Source of the DNA: an uncultured Bacteroidales bacterium
GTDB lineage: Bacteria > Bacteroidota > Bacteroidia > Bacteroidales > Bacteroidaceae
Length of the DNA stretch: 64,000 bases
NCBI GenBank assembly: GCA_902775375.1
Contig: CACYLU010000008.1
Location: 108,829 to 172,828 of the forward strand
Direction: 5' to 3'
Shown here: one piece after another, positions 1-9,296 of the stretch
How the letters are laid out: every line of letters begins with the position of its first letter
Position numbering within the stretch: position 1 is the first letter of the stretch
Notes under the pieces: model-generated
Databases searched by the model: none
What the model was told of the DNA's origin: nothing
What the model saw: the letters and a program-made list of their open reading frames with translations, nothing else
Made by a program: the position numbers and the translations under genes

Positions 1-1
1 C

Positions 2-1840
2 TTCATCCGCGCCTACAACATGATCCCTCTGTACCCTGTCTACAATGCAGACGGAACATTCTTCGAGGGTGCTACCGGTGCTCTGTTCAACGAGTACGAC
101 ATGGGTAACCCTGTTCACGCTATGGCAGAGAACTACAACAAGACCAAGTCTTCTGTATTCACCGGCCGTGGCGAGATCCAGTACGACATCATCGACGGCC
201 TGAACATCAAGGCCAACCTCTTCAAGAGCCGTGCTGCCAACGACCAGAGCGTATGGAACGCAGCTACCAACTATGCAGGTGCCGGTGATAACAGTAACGC
301 CCGCCGCCGCAACTGGACCAACGACCGTATCCTGATGGAGTGGACCCTGAACTTCGACAAGACCTTCGGCGACCACAAGGTAGGTGCCCTGGCTGGTTAT
401 TCTTGGGAGAACAATGAATATGCCAACCATGAGACATATGTTACCAACTTTGCAGTTACCTCAATGGGTGCCGACAACCTTCAGACCGGTAACAGCCTGA
501 AGGTAGGTGATGCCACTTCAGCCCGTAATGCCTACAAGCTGATCTCATTCTTCGGCCGTGCTACCTACTCGTTCAAGGAACGCTACATGTTGACCGCTAC
601 CATCCGCCGAGACGGTTCATCCAAGTTCGGTAAGAACCACAAGTGGGGTACCTTCCCGTCAGTATCAGCAGCATGGGGTATCTCTCAGGAGCCTTTCATG
701 CAGAACGTGAAGTGGGTGGACGACCTGAAGCTGCGTGCAGGTTACGGTGTGACCGGTAACCAGGACGGTCTGTCTCCTTACAAGTCACTCGAGCTTTACG
801 AAGCATATGGTACCTATATCACCGGCGGTTCAACAGCTACTGCATTCCGCGTATCTCAGAATGTCAACCCTGACCTGAAGTGGGAAGCAACCCACATGTT
901 CAACATCGGTCTTGACTTCTCTCTGTTCAACGGTCGCTTCGGCGGTACCGTGGAGTACTATTCAAAGAAGACCAAGGACATGCTGTACAACTACTCGGTT
1001 CCTACTCCTACCTATGTATACAACACTATCGCTGCCAACGTGGGCGATATGACCAACAAGGGTATCGAGGTGACCCTGAACTGGAACGTGATCAGGTCCC
1101 GCGACTTCGACTGGACCACCACGCTGACCTTCTCTCACAACGAAAACCGCGTGACCCGCCTGTCAAATGACTTCTATTCTACTTCAGCCGTATATACCGG
1201 TAACCCGTGGATCCGCGGCCAGTCAGGTCAGACCTCCCACATCGTTGAGGAAGGCCGCTCACTGGGTAACTTCTACAACCTGAAGTGCACGGGTCTGGAT
1301 GCAGACGGCCACTTCATCTATGAGGATGTGGACCATGACGGTGTCATCTCAGACAACGACCGTACCTATATCGGCAACGCACTGCCTAAGGCTGAGTTCG
1401 GATGGACCAACAACTTCAGCTGGAAGAACTGGGACTTCAGCTTCTTCCTGCGCGGTACGCTGGGCAACAAGGTGCTGGACAACCCGATGGCAGCCTACGG
1501 TACTCCTAACTACATTGACGGTACCAATGCCATGAAGAACGACAACCTGACCAAGATCAAGGAGTCTGCAAAGGTAAGCTCATTCTGGATTGAGAACGGC
1601 TCATTCGCACGCCTGGACAACATGACACTGGGTTATACCTTCGACACCAAGAAACTCGACTGGCTGAGCAAGGCCCGCCTGTACGTGACCGCACAGAACC
1701 TGTTCGTGATCACTGGCTACAAGGGTCTGGATCCTGAAGTGAACTACTCAGAGACCTCAGGTCTGGCTCCTGGTATCGAGTCACGCGAGTACTTCCCGAA
1801 ATCTCGCTCATTCATCTTCGGTGTTAACTTAACATTCTAA
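2..1840 (+). CDS. SusC/RagA-family TonB-linked outer-membrane transporter, 5' end missing
   Basis: This is the C-terminal 612 residues of a SusC-type TonB-dependent transporter, which moves oligosaccharides across the outer membrane with its SusD partner. The frame is open from base 2, so the signal peptide, carboxypeptidase-like domain, plug and first barrel strands lie upstream of the window. Visible family marks are the barrel stretch around RATYSFKERYMLTATIRRDGSSKFG, WGTFPSVSAAWGISQE, the GYGVTGNQ turn, and the closing strand ending in a C-terminal phenylalanine (FIFGVNLTF). Codons strongly favour C-ending forms (aac, ttc, acc), unlike most genes further right, which suggests high expression. 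A 23-bp gap separates it from the SusD gene, so the two are co-transcribed. The substrate cannot be read from this piece. Confidence 0.95.
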   Translation, partial: FIRAYNMIPLYPVYNADGTFFEGATGALFNEYDMGNPVHAMAENYNKTKSSVFTGRGEIQYDIIDGLNIKANLFKSRAANDQSVWNAATNYAGAGDNSNARRRNWTNDRILMEWTLNFDKTFGDHKVGALAGYSWENNEYANHETYVTNFAVTSMGADNLQTGNSLKVGDATSARNAYKLISFFGRATYSFKERYMLTATIRRDGSSKFGKNHKWGTFPSVSAAWGISQEPFMQNVKWVDDLKLRAGYGVTGNQDGLSPYKSLELYEAYGTYITGGSTATAFRVSQNVNPDLKWEATHMFNIGLDFSLFNGRFGGTVEYYSKKTKDMLYNYSVPTPTYVYNTIAANVGDMTNKGIEVTLNWNVIRSRDFDWTTTLTFSHNENRVTRLSNDFYSTSAVYTGNPWIRGQSGQTSHIVEEGRSLGNFYNLKCTGLDADGHFIYEDVDHDGVISDNDRTYIGNALPKAEFGWTNNFSWKNWDFSFFLRGTLGNKVLDNPMAAYGTPNYIDGTNAMKNDNLTKIKESAKVSSFWIENGSFARLDNMTLGYTFDTKKLDWLSKARLYVTAQNLFVITGYKGLDPEVNYSETSGLAPGIESREYFPKSRSFIFGVNLTF

Positions 1841-1863
1841 CCTTTAAAAACAGGACATACATT

Positions 1864-3549
1864 ATGAAAAAGAATAAGATATTCAGTCTGCTGGCTGCCG
1901 CTTCTCTTCTGGTTACCGTGCCTTCTTGTACGGACCTGGACGAGCGTATCTACGACCAGTTGCCGGCAGAGACATTCGGTAGCACCGCTACCGAGATCAA
2001 CGCCCTGGTGGGTACCTGCTACAATACGCTCAAACGCGTGTTCCCTTCTGATGGTCTGACCATGAGCGAGGCTGCAGGCTCAGTGATGATTTATCCTACC
2101 CGCCGTGGTGGTGACTGGTGGGATGGTGGCCAGTACCTGCAGATGTTCATGCACACCTACACCAGCATGACCTCTTGTAACCGTGGTGCTTGGAATGCTG
2201 CAATGGAGTCAATCGGTACCTGCAACGCCAACCTGAACACTGTTGAGAATTCTGAAATGCCAGACAAAGACCAGAAGGCTGCAGAGATTAAAGGTATCCG
2301 CGCTTACTGGTATTACTTCCTGGTTGACAAGTGGGGCAACATTCCTATGGTGATCGACTATACCAACAAGGAGTTGCCAAGCAACACTCCTCGTGCAGAG
2401 GCTTACAACTGGCTGGTACAGGAAGTGAATTCTTTGATCCCTAACCTGCCTGAGGCTGAGGGTAACTATGGTAAGTTCACCAAGGCTTCTGCCCACGCAC
2501 TGCTGGCCAAGCTGTACCTGAACTCTGATGCATGGGGCATGGGTGATCAGTACGCCAAGGCTGCAGAAGAGGCTAAGAAGGTAATTGACGATCCGGGTCT
2601 GGAACTGCTCAGTAACTGGACAGACAACTTCTCTTGGAACAACTCCGGCAACAAGGAGTCTATCCTCTGCGCACAGTATTCTTCTGGTGATACCAAGAAT
2701 ACCAACTCACTGCATTTCCGTACACTGGGTTATGTAGAGAACCTGGCTATCGGTGCAAGCTTCGGTGCATGGAACGGTTTCTGCGCACAGCCTGACTACG
2801 TAAAGCTGTTCATGCACGGAACTGAGGCTGAGCGTGATGCAATGGCAAGGGATCCTGAATATACTTACTATGACGATCCAGAGAACGATCCGCGTATCGT
2901 TTCATTCCGTCTGGGCCAGCAGTATGATATCAAGACTAAAGAGGCTTTGAAGACAGGTCACTCTCTGCCGATGAACCACTATGCTGAGGTGTTCCCTCTC
3001 TACGGTGCTGAGCGTGACGGTACCATCTGGGCTGACGTACAGCAGCAGGATGGCGGCCGTGTAGGCAAGTGGGAGTATGATGCTTCACTGACCAATGCCA
3101 TGAACAACGACTTCGCCATCTTCCGCCTGGCAGACTTCTACCTGGTACGCGCAGAGGCACTGCTCCGTTCAGGTGGATCAGTAAGCGAGGCTACAGAGTT
3201 GGTGAACAAGGTACGTGCCCGTGCTTGGGGTGACACTTCTCACAACTACTCAACCGTTACTCTGGCTGATGTTCAGTTGGAGCGTCGTCTGGAGCTGGCT
3301 TGGGAAGGTGTTTCTCGTGAGGATGATATCCGCTTCGGCTGCTACGACAAGGATATGTGGAAGATGTTCCGCGCTAAGGTTAGCCAAGAGACTGATAAAG
3401 TGTGGGGCCAGCCTGTAAGCTTCACTCCGAATGCTAATGCTTGGAGCCGTCCATCAGATGAATATCTGAAGCTGTTCCCTATTCCATTGACAGCATGGCA
3501 GACCAATCCTAACTTGGTACAGAATCCTGGTTATCCAGCATTCAACTAA
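1864..3549 (+). CDS. SusD/RagB-family surface glycan-binding lipoprotein
   Basis: The 561-residue protein is the usual SusD length. It starts with a lipoprotein signal whose lipobox ends at Cys22 (TVPSC), so it should be anchored to the outer membrane and cap the SusC barrel. SusD marks include the N-terminal TPR-like helices (EIKGIRAYWYYFLVDKWGNIPMV), the KASAHALLAKLYLNSDAWG helix and the C-terminal RRLELAWEGVSREDDIRFG followed by LFPIPLTAWQTNPNLVQNPGY. Translation probably follows SusC on the same mRNA, and the pair ends at a strong terminator. Codon use shifts from C-rich at the start to T-rich near the end. The bound glycan is unknown. Confidence 0.96.
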   Translation: MKKNKIFSLLAAASLLVTVPSCTDLDERIYDQLPAETFGSTATEINALVGTCYNTLKRVFPSDGLTMSEAAGSVMIYPTRRGGDWWDGGQYLQMFMHTYTSMTSCNRGAWNAAMESIGTCNANLNTVENSEMPDKDQKAAEIKGIRAYWYYFLVDKWGNIPMVIDYTNKELPSNTPRAEAYNWLVQEVNSLIPNLPEAEGNYGKFTKASAHALLAKLYLNSDAWGMGDQYAKAAEEAKKVIDDPGLELLSNWTDNFSWNNSGNKESILCAQYSSGDTKNTNSLHFRTLGYVENLAIGASFGAWNGFCAQPDYVKLFMHGTEAERDAMARDPEYTYYDDPENDPRIVSFRLGQQYDIKTKEALKTGHSLPMNHYAEVFPLYGAERDGTIWADVQQQDGGRVGKWEYDASLTNAMNNDFAIFRLADFYLVRAEALLRSGGSVSEATELVNKVRARAWGDTSHNYSTVTLADVQLERRLELAWEGVSREDDIRFGCYDKDMWKMFRAKVSQETDKVWGQPVSFTPNANAWSRPSDEYLKLFPIPLTAWQTNPNLVQNPGYPAFN

Positions 3550-3575
3550 TTCCAAAGTTTAATGGAGTTCATAAT

Positions 3576-3607
3576 GAGAGGGAGGCTACGGCTTCCCTCT
3601 CTTTTTT
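3576..3607 (+). terminator. Rho-independent terminator after the susCD pair
   Basis: A GC-rich stem (GAGAGGGA pairing with TCCCTCTC, extended by G-C and wobble pairs) closes a short loop and is followed by six T. It lies 26 bp after the SusD stop, so the susCD transcript should end here. Confidence 0.9.
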
Positions 3608-3932
3608 ATCTATCACCCGAACAACAAACTGTAGAAGAGTTATAATCTGGTCATACCGTTCCCCACTCCTATATCGCTACAAAGATACCCACTATTAATA
3701 TACTTAATAATATGTATCCTCAACGGTCACAAGAATCCGTTCACAATTCTCAGCCTTTGCATCCTAAACTGACATAGTTGTCAGAAGCAAGCGGTAAAAT
3801 TCTCATGAAAATTTCAGCCTCAGATGGTAGCTGATGGGTTGTCTGCCCGTAGCTCGCATGGAGCGAGGCGGTAGCTGTAGGTGGGCTTACTTCCGCTAAG
3901 CGGGGTGCTTACTCCGACTAAGCAGTCATTTC

Positions 3933-3980
3933 TATTTTTCCCTCGTGAGGTTTTTATTTTTTCCTCACGAGGAAAAAATA
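3933..3980. repeat. Long hairpin core of island A (CCTCGTGAGG / CCTCACGAGG)
   Basis: An 18-bp stem with one mismatch: TATTTTT plus CCTCGTGAGG pairs with CCTCACGAGG plus AAAAATA around a 12-base T-rich loop. The segment 3941-3989 matches the reverse complement of 16167-16214, with only one difference in the first 32 bases. It resembles a bidirectional terminator, but it has no gene next to it and recurs in island B with the same surroundings. Confidence 0.85.
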
Positions 3981-4056
3981 TTTCTCTAACGCTCTAGCAA
4001 AACAAGAGGGGAAATAAAGGACAATCTGTTTTAGAAAATGCTCTGCTCAAAAATAC

Positions 4057-4362
4057 TCTTCACTCTTCACAAGAAGCACATAATGTATTGATATATAGTG
4101 TGATATGTACGTGAAGAGTTTGCGAAACTCTTCACATCTCTTCACAGGTCTTCACCATTAAATCATGCTTCAGATTTAGCAAAATGTTATTTCCATGTCT
4201 CTATGCTTTTCAAATAGTTCCAATATATGTATTGCTTATAGCAGTAAGGCTATTGATAGTGATGTGAAGACTCGTGAAGACTTGTGAAGAGGCAAGATAA
4301 GTCTTCACGCTATAAATAAACTGTAATACAGTTATTTATGATGTATCTGTGAAGAGTGAAGA
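4057..4362. repeat. Block of twelve GTGAAGA / TCTTCAC words
   Basis: Exact copies of the 7-mer start at 4057, 4064, 4111, 4129, 4139, 4149, 4264, 4274, 4284, 4302, 4349 and 4356. Two pairs are head-to-tail with no gap. Three copies at 4264-4290 are spaced exactly 10 bp apart. The copies at 4111 and 4129 form a perfect hairpin with 11-bp arms and a GCG loop (4111-4135). About 0.04 copies would be expected by chance in 306 bases on both strands. The irregular spacing excludes a CRISPR array. Confidence 0.85.
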
Positions 4363-4495
4363 CCATTTTAAGGTCTTCTCTATTCATGGGATGCCAACCT
4401 TATGCTTTGTACCCTGCATCCTTATGGTTATCAGCCTATAATCCTATGCTTAGTGACTTGTTTTCATATCGTTTGTGGCCTACATTCAAATAAAA

Positions 4496-4532
4496 ATTAA
4501 AAAAAGGCACCCAGTGGATTTGCCGGATGCCT
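4496..4532 (-). terminator. Terminator of the Na/phosphate cotransporter gene
   Basis: On the minus strand the stem AGGCATCC/GGGTGCCT (one G-T pair) is followed by a run of T (the A-run at 4498-4505). It lies 28 bp after the stop of the leftward transporter gene. Confidence 0.88.
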
Positions 4533-4560
4533 GCTTAATATCGGTTATATAAAGAGGATA

Positions 4561-6282
4561 TTAGTCTTTCTTTTCCTTAGTATTGGTACGAGCCTCAACA
4601 ACATTCACCACATAGTCGCCCAACTTTTCACATTCATTGATGAGGTCCATATAAACGGTACCTACACCGTAAGAATATTCATTGTTCTCTATATCGAGAA
4701 TATTCTGCGACTTCAATAAGTCACGATAGTTATTGATTTCATTCTCCTTGTTGAAGGTACGATTCACATCGAAATCACTCTTACGACCAGACAACAACTC
4801 ATTCATCTGACTCAATGCCTGATCAGTGAGCTGCATCATATAATGAATATGCTCATAATGCTTCTCATTGAAATGGTCTTGCTTGCCGTGGAACTTGCGG
4901 TTAATGGTACGAGCCATGTTGAAGCAAGCGTCACCTATACTCTCCAACTCTGAAATCTCACGCAACATAGCTCTTATCTTTCCCTTAGTATCATCAGAAA
5001 GATGTGCATCACTCACCGACTCCAGATATTTGGCAATCTCTATCTCCATATTGTCAGATATGCCCTCGTATTTCTCGATACGGGTATATAGCTGCGTAAA
5101 CTTCTCGTCATTCTTCTCAACCAGCAGCTCTTTCACCATACCAAACATACGTTGCATACGCTCGGCAAATGCCTGAATCTCTTTCTGTGCTTCTAAAACT
5201 GACAATTCAGGCGTTTTCATGAAACCGGCCGTAATGAAGTGCAATCGGAAATCTTCCTCCTCGTCCACCTTCTTAGGCTTGATAACCCAACATACAAATC
5301 GTTCAATCTGTGGTATAAACCATATCAATATAAATGTATTGACCACATTGAAACAAGTGTGGAATGCAGCAAGCACAAACGATAGCTTAGCTGCATTGGC
5401 GAGGAAGGTTTCACGACTTACTGTATCTACACTCATCTCTGTATCATAGCCTACCATACCACACACCATATCTACGAAGGGGCGGAACACAAACAATATC
5501 CACACCACACCAAATACATTGAAGAACATATGCGCCAATGCTGCCCTTCGAGCCTGAGTATTCGCCGAAAGTGCTGCCAAATTAGAGGTAATTGTGGTAC
5601 CGATATTTTCACCCATCACCAAAGCTATACCTTGATAGATTGGCAGAACGCCGCTGGAGCAAAGAATCATGGTGATGGCCATTACAGCTGCCGATGACTG
5701 CACACAGAAAGTGAGTACACCACCCAAGAACAGAAACAGGATAGTGGTAGAAAATGAATTAGGGTCGAAAGATGCGAAGAAATCGAGCACGGCCTGTTGC
5801 TCACCTAGGTGCATGTCGATACCTGTCTGTCGCAACGTACCCAATCCCAGGAACATAAACGCTATGCCGAAGAGGAAGTCGCCAATGAAACGGCGGCTCT
5901 TCAAATAGATCAATATGATACCGATGAAAAAGGCTGGATAGACAAAATCAGTGATATTAAAAGAAAAGCCCGCTGACATAATCCATGCAGTGAGCGTAGT
6001 TCCTATATTTGCACCCATGATAACCGAAATTGCCTGTGCCAAAGTAAGCAAGCCAGCATTGACGAAAGAGACGGTCATCACAGTGGTAGCGGTAGAAGAC
6101 TGGACTGATGCAGTGACTAACATACCAGTCAACATGCCAGTGAAACGATTGGTGGTCATTGCGCCCAAAACATGGCGCAACTGTGGACCAGCCATCTTCT
6201 GGAGCGCTTCACTCATTGACTTCATACCGAACATCAAGAGGGCGAGGGAACCCAGAAGCTTGAAGAGTATCCAAATAGACAT
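4561..6282 (-). CDS. Na/Pi cotransporter family protein with C-terminal PhoU-like domain
   Basis: The 573-residue inner-membrane protein has about eight hydrophobic segments in residues 1-310 and two inverted copies of the Na/Pi-cotransporter repeat, each with the QSS signature (VQSSTATTVMT near residue 60 and VQSSAAVMAIT near residue 215). Residues 340-573 are helical and charged, like the PhoU domain of bacterial NptA/YjbB proteins. The expected role is sodium-coupled phosphate transport, with the PhoU part as regulator; some homologues export phosphate. A consensus promoter sits about 30 bp upstream of the chosen start. It is a single-gene unit between island A and the glycosidase operon. 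Confidence 0.9.
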   Translation of the reverse strand: MSIWILFKLLGSLALLMFGMKSMSEALQKMAGPQLRHVLGAMTTNRFTGMLTGMLVTASVQSSTATTVMTVSFVNAGLLTLAQAISVIMGANIGTTLTAWIMSAGFSFNITDFVYPAFFIGIILIYLKSRRFIGDFLFGIAFMFLGLGTLRQTGIDMHLGEQQAVLDFFASFDPNSFSTTILFLFLGGVLTFCVQSSAAVMAITMILCSSGVLPIYQGIALVMGENIGTTITSNLAALSANTQARRAALAHMFFNVFGVVWILFVFRPFVDMVCGMVGYDTEMSVDTVSRETFLANAAKLSFVLAAFHTCFNVVNTFILIWFIPQIERFVCWVIKPKKVDEEEDFRLHFITAGFMKTPELSVLEAQKEIQAFAERMQRMFGMVKELLVEKNDEKFTQLYTRIEKYEGISDNMEIEIAKYLESVSDAHLSDDTKGKIRAMLREISELESIGDACFNMARTINRKFHGKQDHFNEKHYEHIHYMMQLTDQALSQMNELLSGRKSDFDVNRTFNKENEINNYRDLLKSQNILDIENNEYSYGVGTVYMDLINECEKLGDYVVNVVEARTNTKEKKD

Positions 6283-6313
6283 AAAAAGGAATATTATTAT
6301 TCTTAATTAACTG

Positions 6314-6345
6314 CAAAGATAGCGTAAGCGGAGCACAATACCAAA
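6314..6345 (-). promoter_or_regulatory. Bacteroidetes promoter for the Na/Pi cotransporter
   Basis: Read on the minus strand, TTTG (6345-6342), 20 bp, then TATCTTTG (6321-6314). It matches the -33/-7 consensus and lies just upstream of the gene start at 6282. Confidence 0.8.
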
Positions 6346-6363
6346 ATTCATAAAAGAAAATTC

Positions 6364-6389
6364 CCCCTTTGTGCAGCTGCACATAGGGG
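6364..6389 (-). terminator. Hairpin terminator of the glycosidase operon
   Basis: The perfect palindrome GTGCAGCTGCAC (6371-6382) is extended by T-A pairs, one mismatch and four G-C pairs. On the minus strand it is followed by a T-rich stretch. It lies 14 bp beyond the stop of the GH31 gene. Confidence 0.75.
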
Positions 6390-6402
6390 TAAAGATGCTT
6401 TA

Positions 6403-9273
6403 TCAGAGAGCAAGTTCAACAGTATCGCCTTTATATTCAACTGTTTTTGCAGCTACATCCTCATTAAATGCCACTGGATGGTCTTTTGACACCTTCACCA
6501 CTTTAAACACACGCTGCTGTAACATACCAGGGAAATCACCCTGTCGTTCACCAATAGTCAACTTGCCATCTGCCTCACTGAAGTGCATCGGAATGGTGGC
6601 ATACCTGCCCTGCTCATAACCGTAGTTGTCGCCCTCGTCTTCATAAAGGGTGAAGTCGGCATCAGCACCGCCATACACATAGAGTGTAATCACATCTGGC
6701 TGCTTCTCCATAGCATATTGTACTGAAGGGCCGAAAGGCACGATGCTACCAGCTTTCACATAAAGTGGCATACGCTCATAGGGAGCCTCCACCGTGAGTT
6801 TCTGGCCAGCCTGCACATATTTGCCCGTATGGAAATCATACCAGCCATTACCAGCAGGGAAATACACATCTTTTGAACGCGCACCATATTCATAAATAGG
6901 AGCAGCCATGAACGCAGGACCGAACATATACTGGTCGCCAATATTATATACCTTTTGGTCTGATGTGAAATCCATTGCCAGCGGGCGCATGATAGTATAA
7001 TCACTGAAATAGGTCATGCCTGCCAACGAATAGATATAAGGCATGAGACGGTAGCGCAGTTGGGTATAGGCAACAATACTCTTGTATGCAGGATGGCTGT
7101 CAGGAGCAATGTTCCACACTTCACGCAACGGGAATTGGCCATGCGCACGAAATAACGGACAGAAAGCTCCAAACTGATACCAGCGAGTGTTGAGTTCACG
7201 CCACTCCTTGAGGTCGGCATTCTCCACACCTGTACGGTCAAACAACTGCTGGGCTGCCACATAACGGTTCTCCACACAGAAGCCGCCAATGTCCATTGTC
7301 CAATAAGGGATACCTGATGCCGCAAAGTTCAAACCAGCTGATATCTGTGCCTTCATATCTTCCCAACGAGTGGCAATATCACCACTCCATGTAGCTGTTG
7401 AGTAACGCTGCAAGCCAGCAAAGCCAGAACGAGTAAGCAAGAACACACGTTTATCGTTGTCGACACTACGCTGTCCGTCATAGATAGCCTCAGCATTCAT
7501 CAAAGCGTAAGCATTAAAAAACTCATCAGATGTACCCAGTGCTGTAGGACCACAAAGTAGCTTGCGATACTCCATGTCGGTACAATCACGGATGTTAGGC
7601 TCAGAAGCATCCATCCACCAAGCGTCAAATCCTAATGGATAGAGATGATCTTTCATCTGGCTCCAGAACAGTTTCCTTGCCGGAGCTGAGTAAGCATCAT
7701 AGAAAGAACCCACATAACCAGGCCCTACCCAGTCGCGGATGCTATCCTTTACGGCTTGTTTATACATCCAACCATTGGCATCAAACTCCTTGAAATGCTC
7801 CGTATTAGCATAAAATTTCGGCCATACGGAAATCATGATATGCCCTCCCATTTTGTGCACATCATCCACCATCTGCTTAGGATTCGGGAAGCGCATAGGG
7901 TCGAACTCATGACTACCCCACTGGTCTTGGGGCCAATAGAACCAGTCTTGCACAATATTGTCGATAGGTATCTGACGGTCACGGAACTCACGCAAAGTAG
8001 ATATCAATTCATCCTGGGTGTTGTATTTCTCACGGCTCTGCCAATATCCCATCGCCCACTTCGGCATAATGGGCGACTTGCCCGTCAGTGTACGATATCC
8101 ACTGATGACCTCATCCATAGAGTCACCATCCACAAAGTAATAATCCACAGCATCTGCCACCTCACTGCTCCAAGAGATAGCCCCATTTGCTTCAATAGGC
8201 TTTGCCACACGCAAGCCACAATAGGAAACACTGCCGTCAGGGGCCCACTCAATGCGAATAGGCACACGACGATCGGCAGTAATGTCCACATCAAACTTGT
8301 AGCTATTTGGGTTCCAGGCTGTACGCCAACGCTCAGGCACTACCAGTTCGTTGTCGATAAATACTTTCGTATAACCTGCATAGTAGAGGATAAAACGATA
8401 CAATCCTGATTCACTGGCTTCGAGCTCACCCTCATAGGTTACTTTTGAGCCATTGAAATTGAAGTCTTGCGGCAAGTTCACCACCGTCTTCAAACCATTG
8501 TCCCTGTCCAAATGTTCGAAATATAGATTTGACTCATTACGCACCAATGTCTTACCCTTAGCTGGCTGGTACGTTCCTGTGAGCGAACCCTGTTCTCCCT
8601 CCATATTATACAACTGGAAGCAATCACCTAACTGCAGATAGTCTGTATCACCAAAACTTGAAAGCGAATAGTTGTCCCACAAGATGCCATAACCCTTGGT
8701 TGACAGGATGAAAGGAACCGACACTTTGGTATTGTATTGGAATAGTTCCTCACTCTTGTTCTTATAGTTGAACTCATCTGCCTGATGCTGGCCGAGTCCG
8801 TATAAACCCTCGCCATCTTGTCCATAGAAAGCCTGTCGTACGCTATACTTGCGTTCTCCACCCTTCTCTATAGGTGTGAAAGTTCGACTATCAGCCACTT
8901 CCTGCAAGATGACCTCACCCGTCACTGCATCCAGAAAACGCACGTTGCCTGTTTTCCGTTCTACACCAGCAACCACTGCATTGGTCATCACAAACACAGA
9001 ATCATCCGTGCTCTCCACCTTGAAGCGCACTTTTGGCAGATTGGGCACGATAATCAGACTGCTGTCATTGGGGAAGTCAAGCCCTTGTATCGCCTTCACA
9101 TGAATCAACTTCTCCCCCATCACTTCCAGCATCACCCTACTAGTCTGGTCAGCCCGTTTATAATTACCGTCTAAGTTAATATCTACTATCACCCCTCTAT
9201 CTGTACGGTGATAACCTTTTTCGCATGATACCAGACATAGTGCCAGTAATGCAATAAACAACGATTTCTTCAT
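6403..9273 (-). CDS. GH31 lipoprotein alpha-glycosidase with PA14 insert (alpha-xylosidase-like)
   Basis: The 956-residue protein hydrolyses alpha-linked sugars at the non-reducing end. A lipobox (CLVSC, Cys17) predicts a lipid anchor. Order of parts: N-terminal beta-sandwich (about 30-235), a PA14 carbohydrate-binding insert (about 236-360), the GH31 (beta/alpha)8 barrel (about 390-750) and C-terminal beta domains. WAMGYWQSREKY (407-417) is the GH31 entry motif. Asp555 in WWMDASEP is the expected nucleophile and Asp632 in WSGD the acid/base. A PA14 insert at this place is known from xyloglucan alpha-xylosidases of this family, which is why xylosidase is favoured over alpha-glucosidase; specificity is inferred. 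It is the last gene of a leftward operon, 23 bp after GH127. Confidence 0.93.
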   Translation of the reverse strand: MKKSLFIALLALCLVSCEKGYHRTDRGVIVDINLDGNYKRADQTSRVMLEVMGEKLIHVKAIQGLDFPNDSSLIIVPNLPKVRFKVESTDDSVFVMTNAVVAGVERKTGNVRFLDAVTGEVILQEVADSRTFTPIEKGGERKYSVRQAFYGQDGEGLYGLGQHQADEFNYKNKSEELFQYNTKVSVPFILSTKGYGILWDNYSLSSFGDTDYLQLGDCFQLYNMEGEQGSLTGTYQPAKGKTLVRNESNLYFEHLDRDNGLKTVVNLPQDFNFNGSKVTYEGELEASESGLYRFILYYAGYTKVFIDNELVVPERWRTAWNPNSYKFDVDITADRRVPIRIEWAPDGSVSYCGLRVAKPIEANGAISWSSEVADAVDYYFVDGDSMDEVISGYRTLTGKSPIMPKWAMGYWQSREKYNTQDELISTLREFRDRQIPIDNIVQDWFYWPQDQWGSHEFDPMRFPNPKQMVDDVHKMGGHIMISVWPKFYANTEHFKEFDANGWMYKQAVKDSIRDWVGPGYVGSFYDAYSAPARKLFWSQMKDHLYPLGFDAWWMDASEPNIRDCTDMEYRKLLCGPTALGTSDEFFNAYALMNAEAIYDGQRSVDNDKRVFLLTRSGFAGLQRYSTATWSGDIATRWEDMKAQISAGLNFAASGIPYWTMDIGGFCVENRYVAAQQLFDRTGVENADLKEWRELNTRWYQFGAFCPLFRAHGQFPLREVWNIAPDSHPAYKSIVAYTQLRYRLMPYIYSLAGMTYFSDYTIMRPLAMDFTSDQKVYNIGDQYMFGPAFMAAPIYEYGARSKDVYFPAGNGWYDFHTGKYVQAGQKLTVEAPYERMPLYVKAGSIVPFGPSVQYAMEKQPDVITLYVYGGADADFTLYEDEGDNYGYEQGRYATIPMHFSEADGKLTIGERQGDFPGMLQQRVFKVVKVSKDHPVAFNEDVAAKTVEYKGDTVELAL

Positions 9274-9296
9274 ATATTTTTACTTCGTATCAATTA

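Larger units (their letters stand above)
3608..4495. other. Gene-free island A with modular palindromes and a GTGAAGA word block
   Basis: No convincing protein gene lies in these 888 bases. From left to right there is plain AT-rich sequence; a G/C-rich patch around 3826-3884; two small consecutive hairpins (GCTTA/TAAGC at 3885-3901 and TGCTTA/TAAGCA at 3906-3924); a long hairpin at 3933-3980; and a block at 4057-4362 packed with the 7-mer GTGAAGA or its complement. The last 110 bases show nothing recognisable. The order of parts matches island B near 16 kb in reverse orientation. A lone minus-strand TATCTTTG box (3680-3687) could drive a leftward transcript, but its -33 box is poor. Confidence 0.75.

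Noticed and set aside
2-1840. SusC gene read as a broken gene
   Set aside because: The frame is open from the first bases of the window; it is cut by the window edge, not by mutation.
3680-3687. Promoter for a small RNA in island A
   Set aside because: A -7 box is present on the minus strand, but without a good -33 box and without a terminator that would define an RNA.
4057-4362. Possible CRISPR array in island A
   Set aside because: The repeated word is only 7 bp, occurs in both orientations and has irregular spacing; there are no unique spacers of constant length and no cas genes.
7756-8409. 217-codon open frame opposite the GH31 gene
   Set aside because: Antisense to a conserved enzyme, with a composition typical of a shadow frame (rich in His, Cys and Ile).
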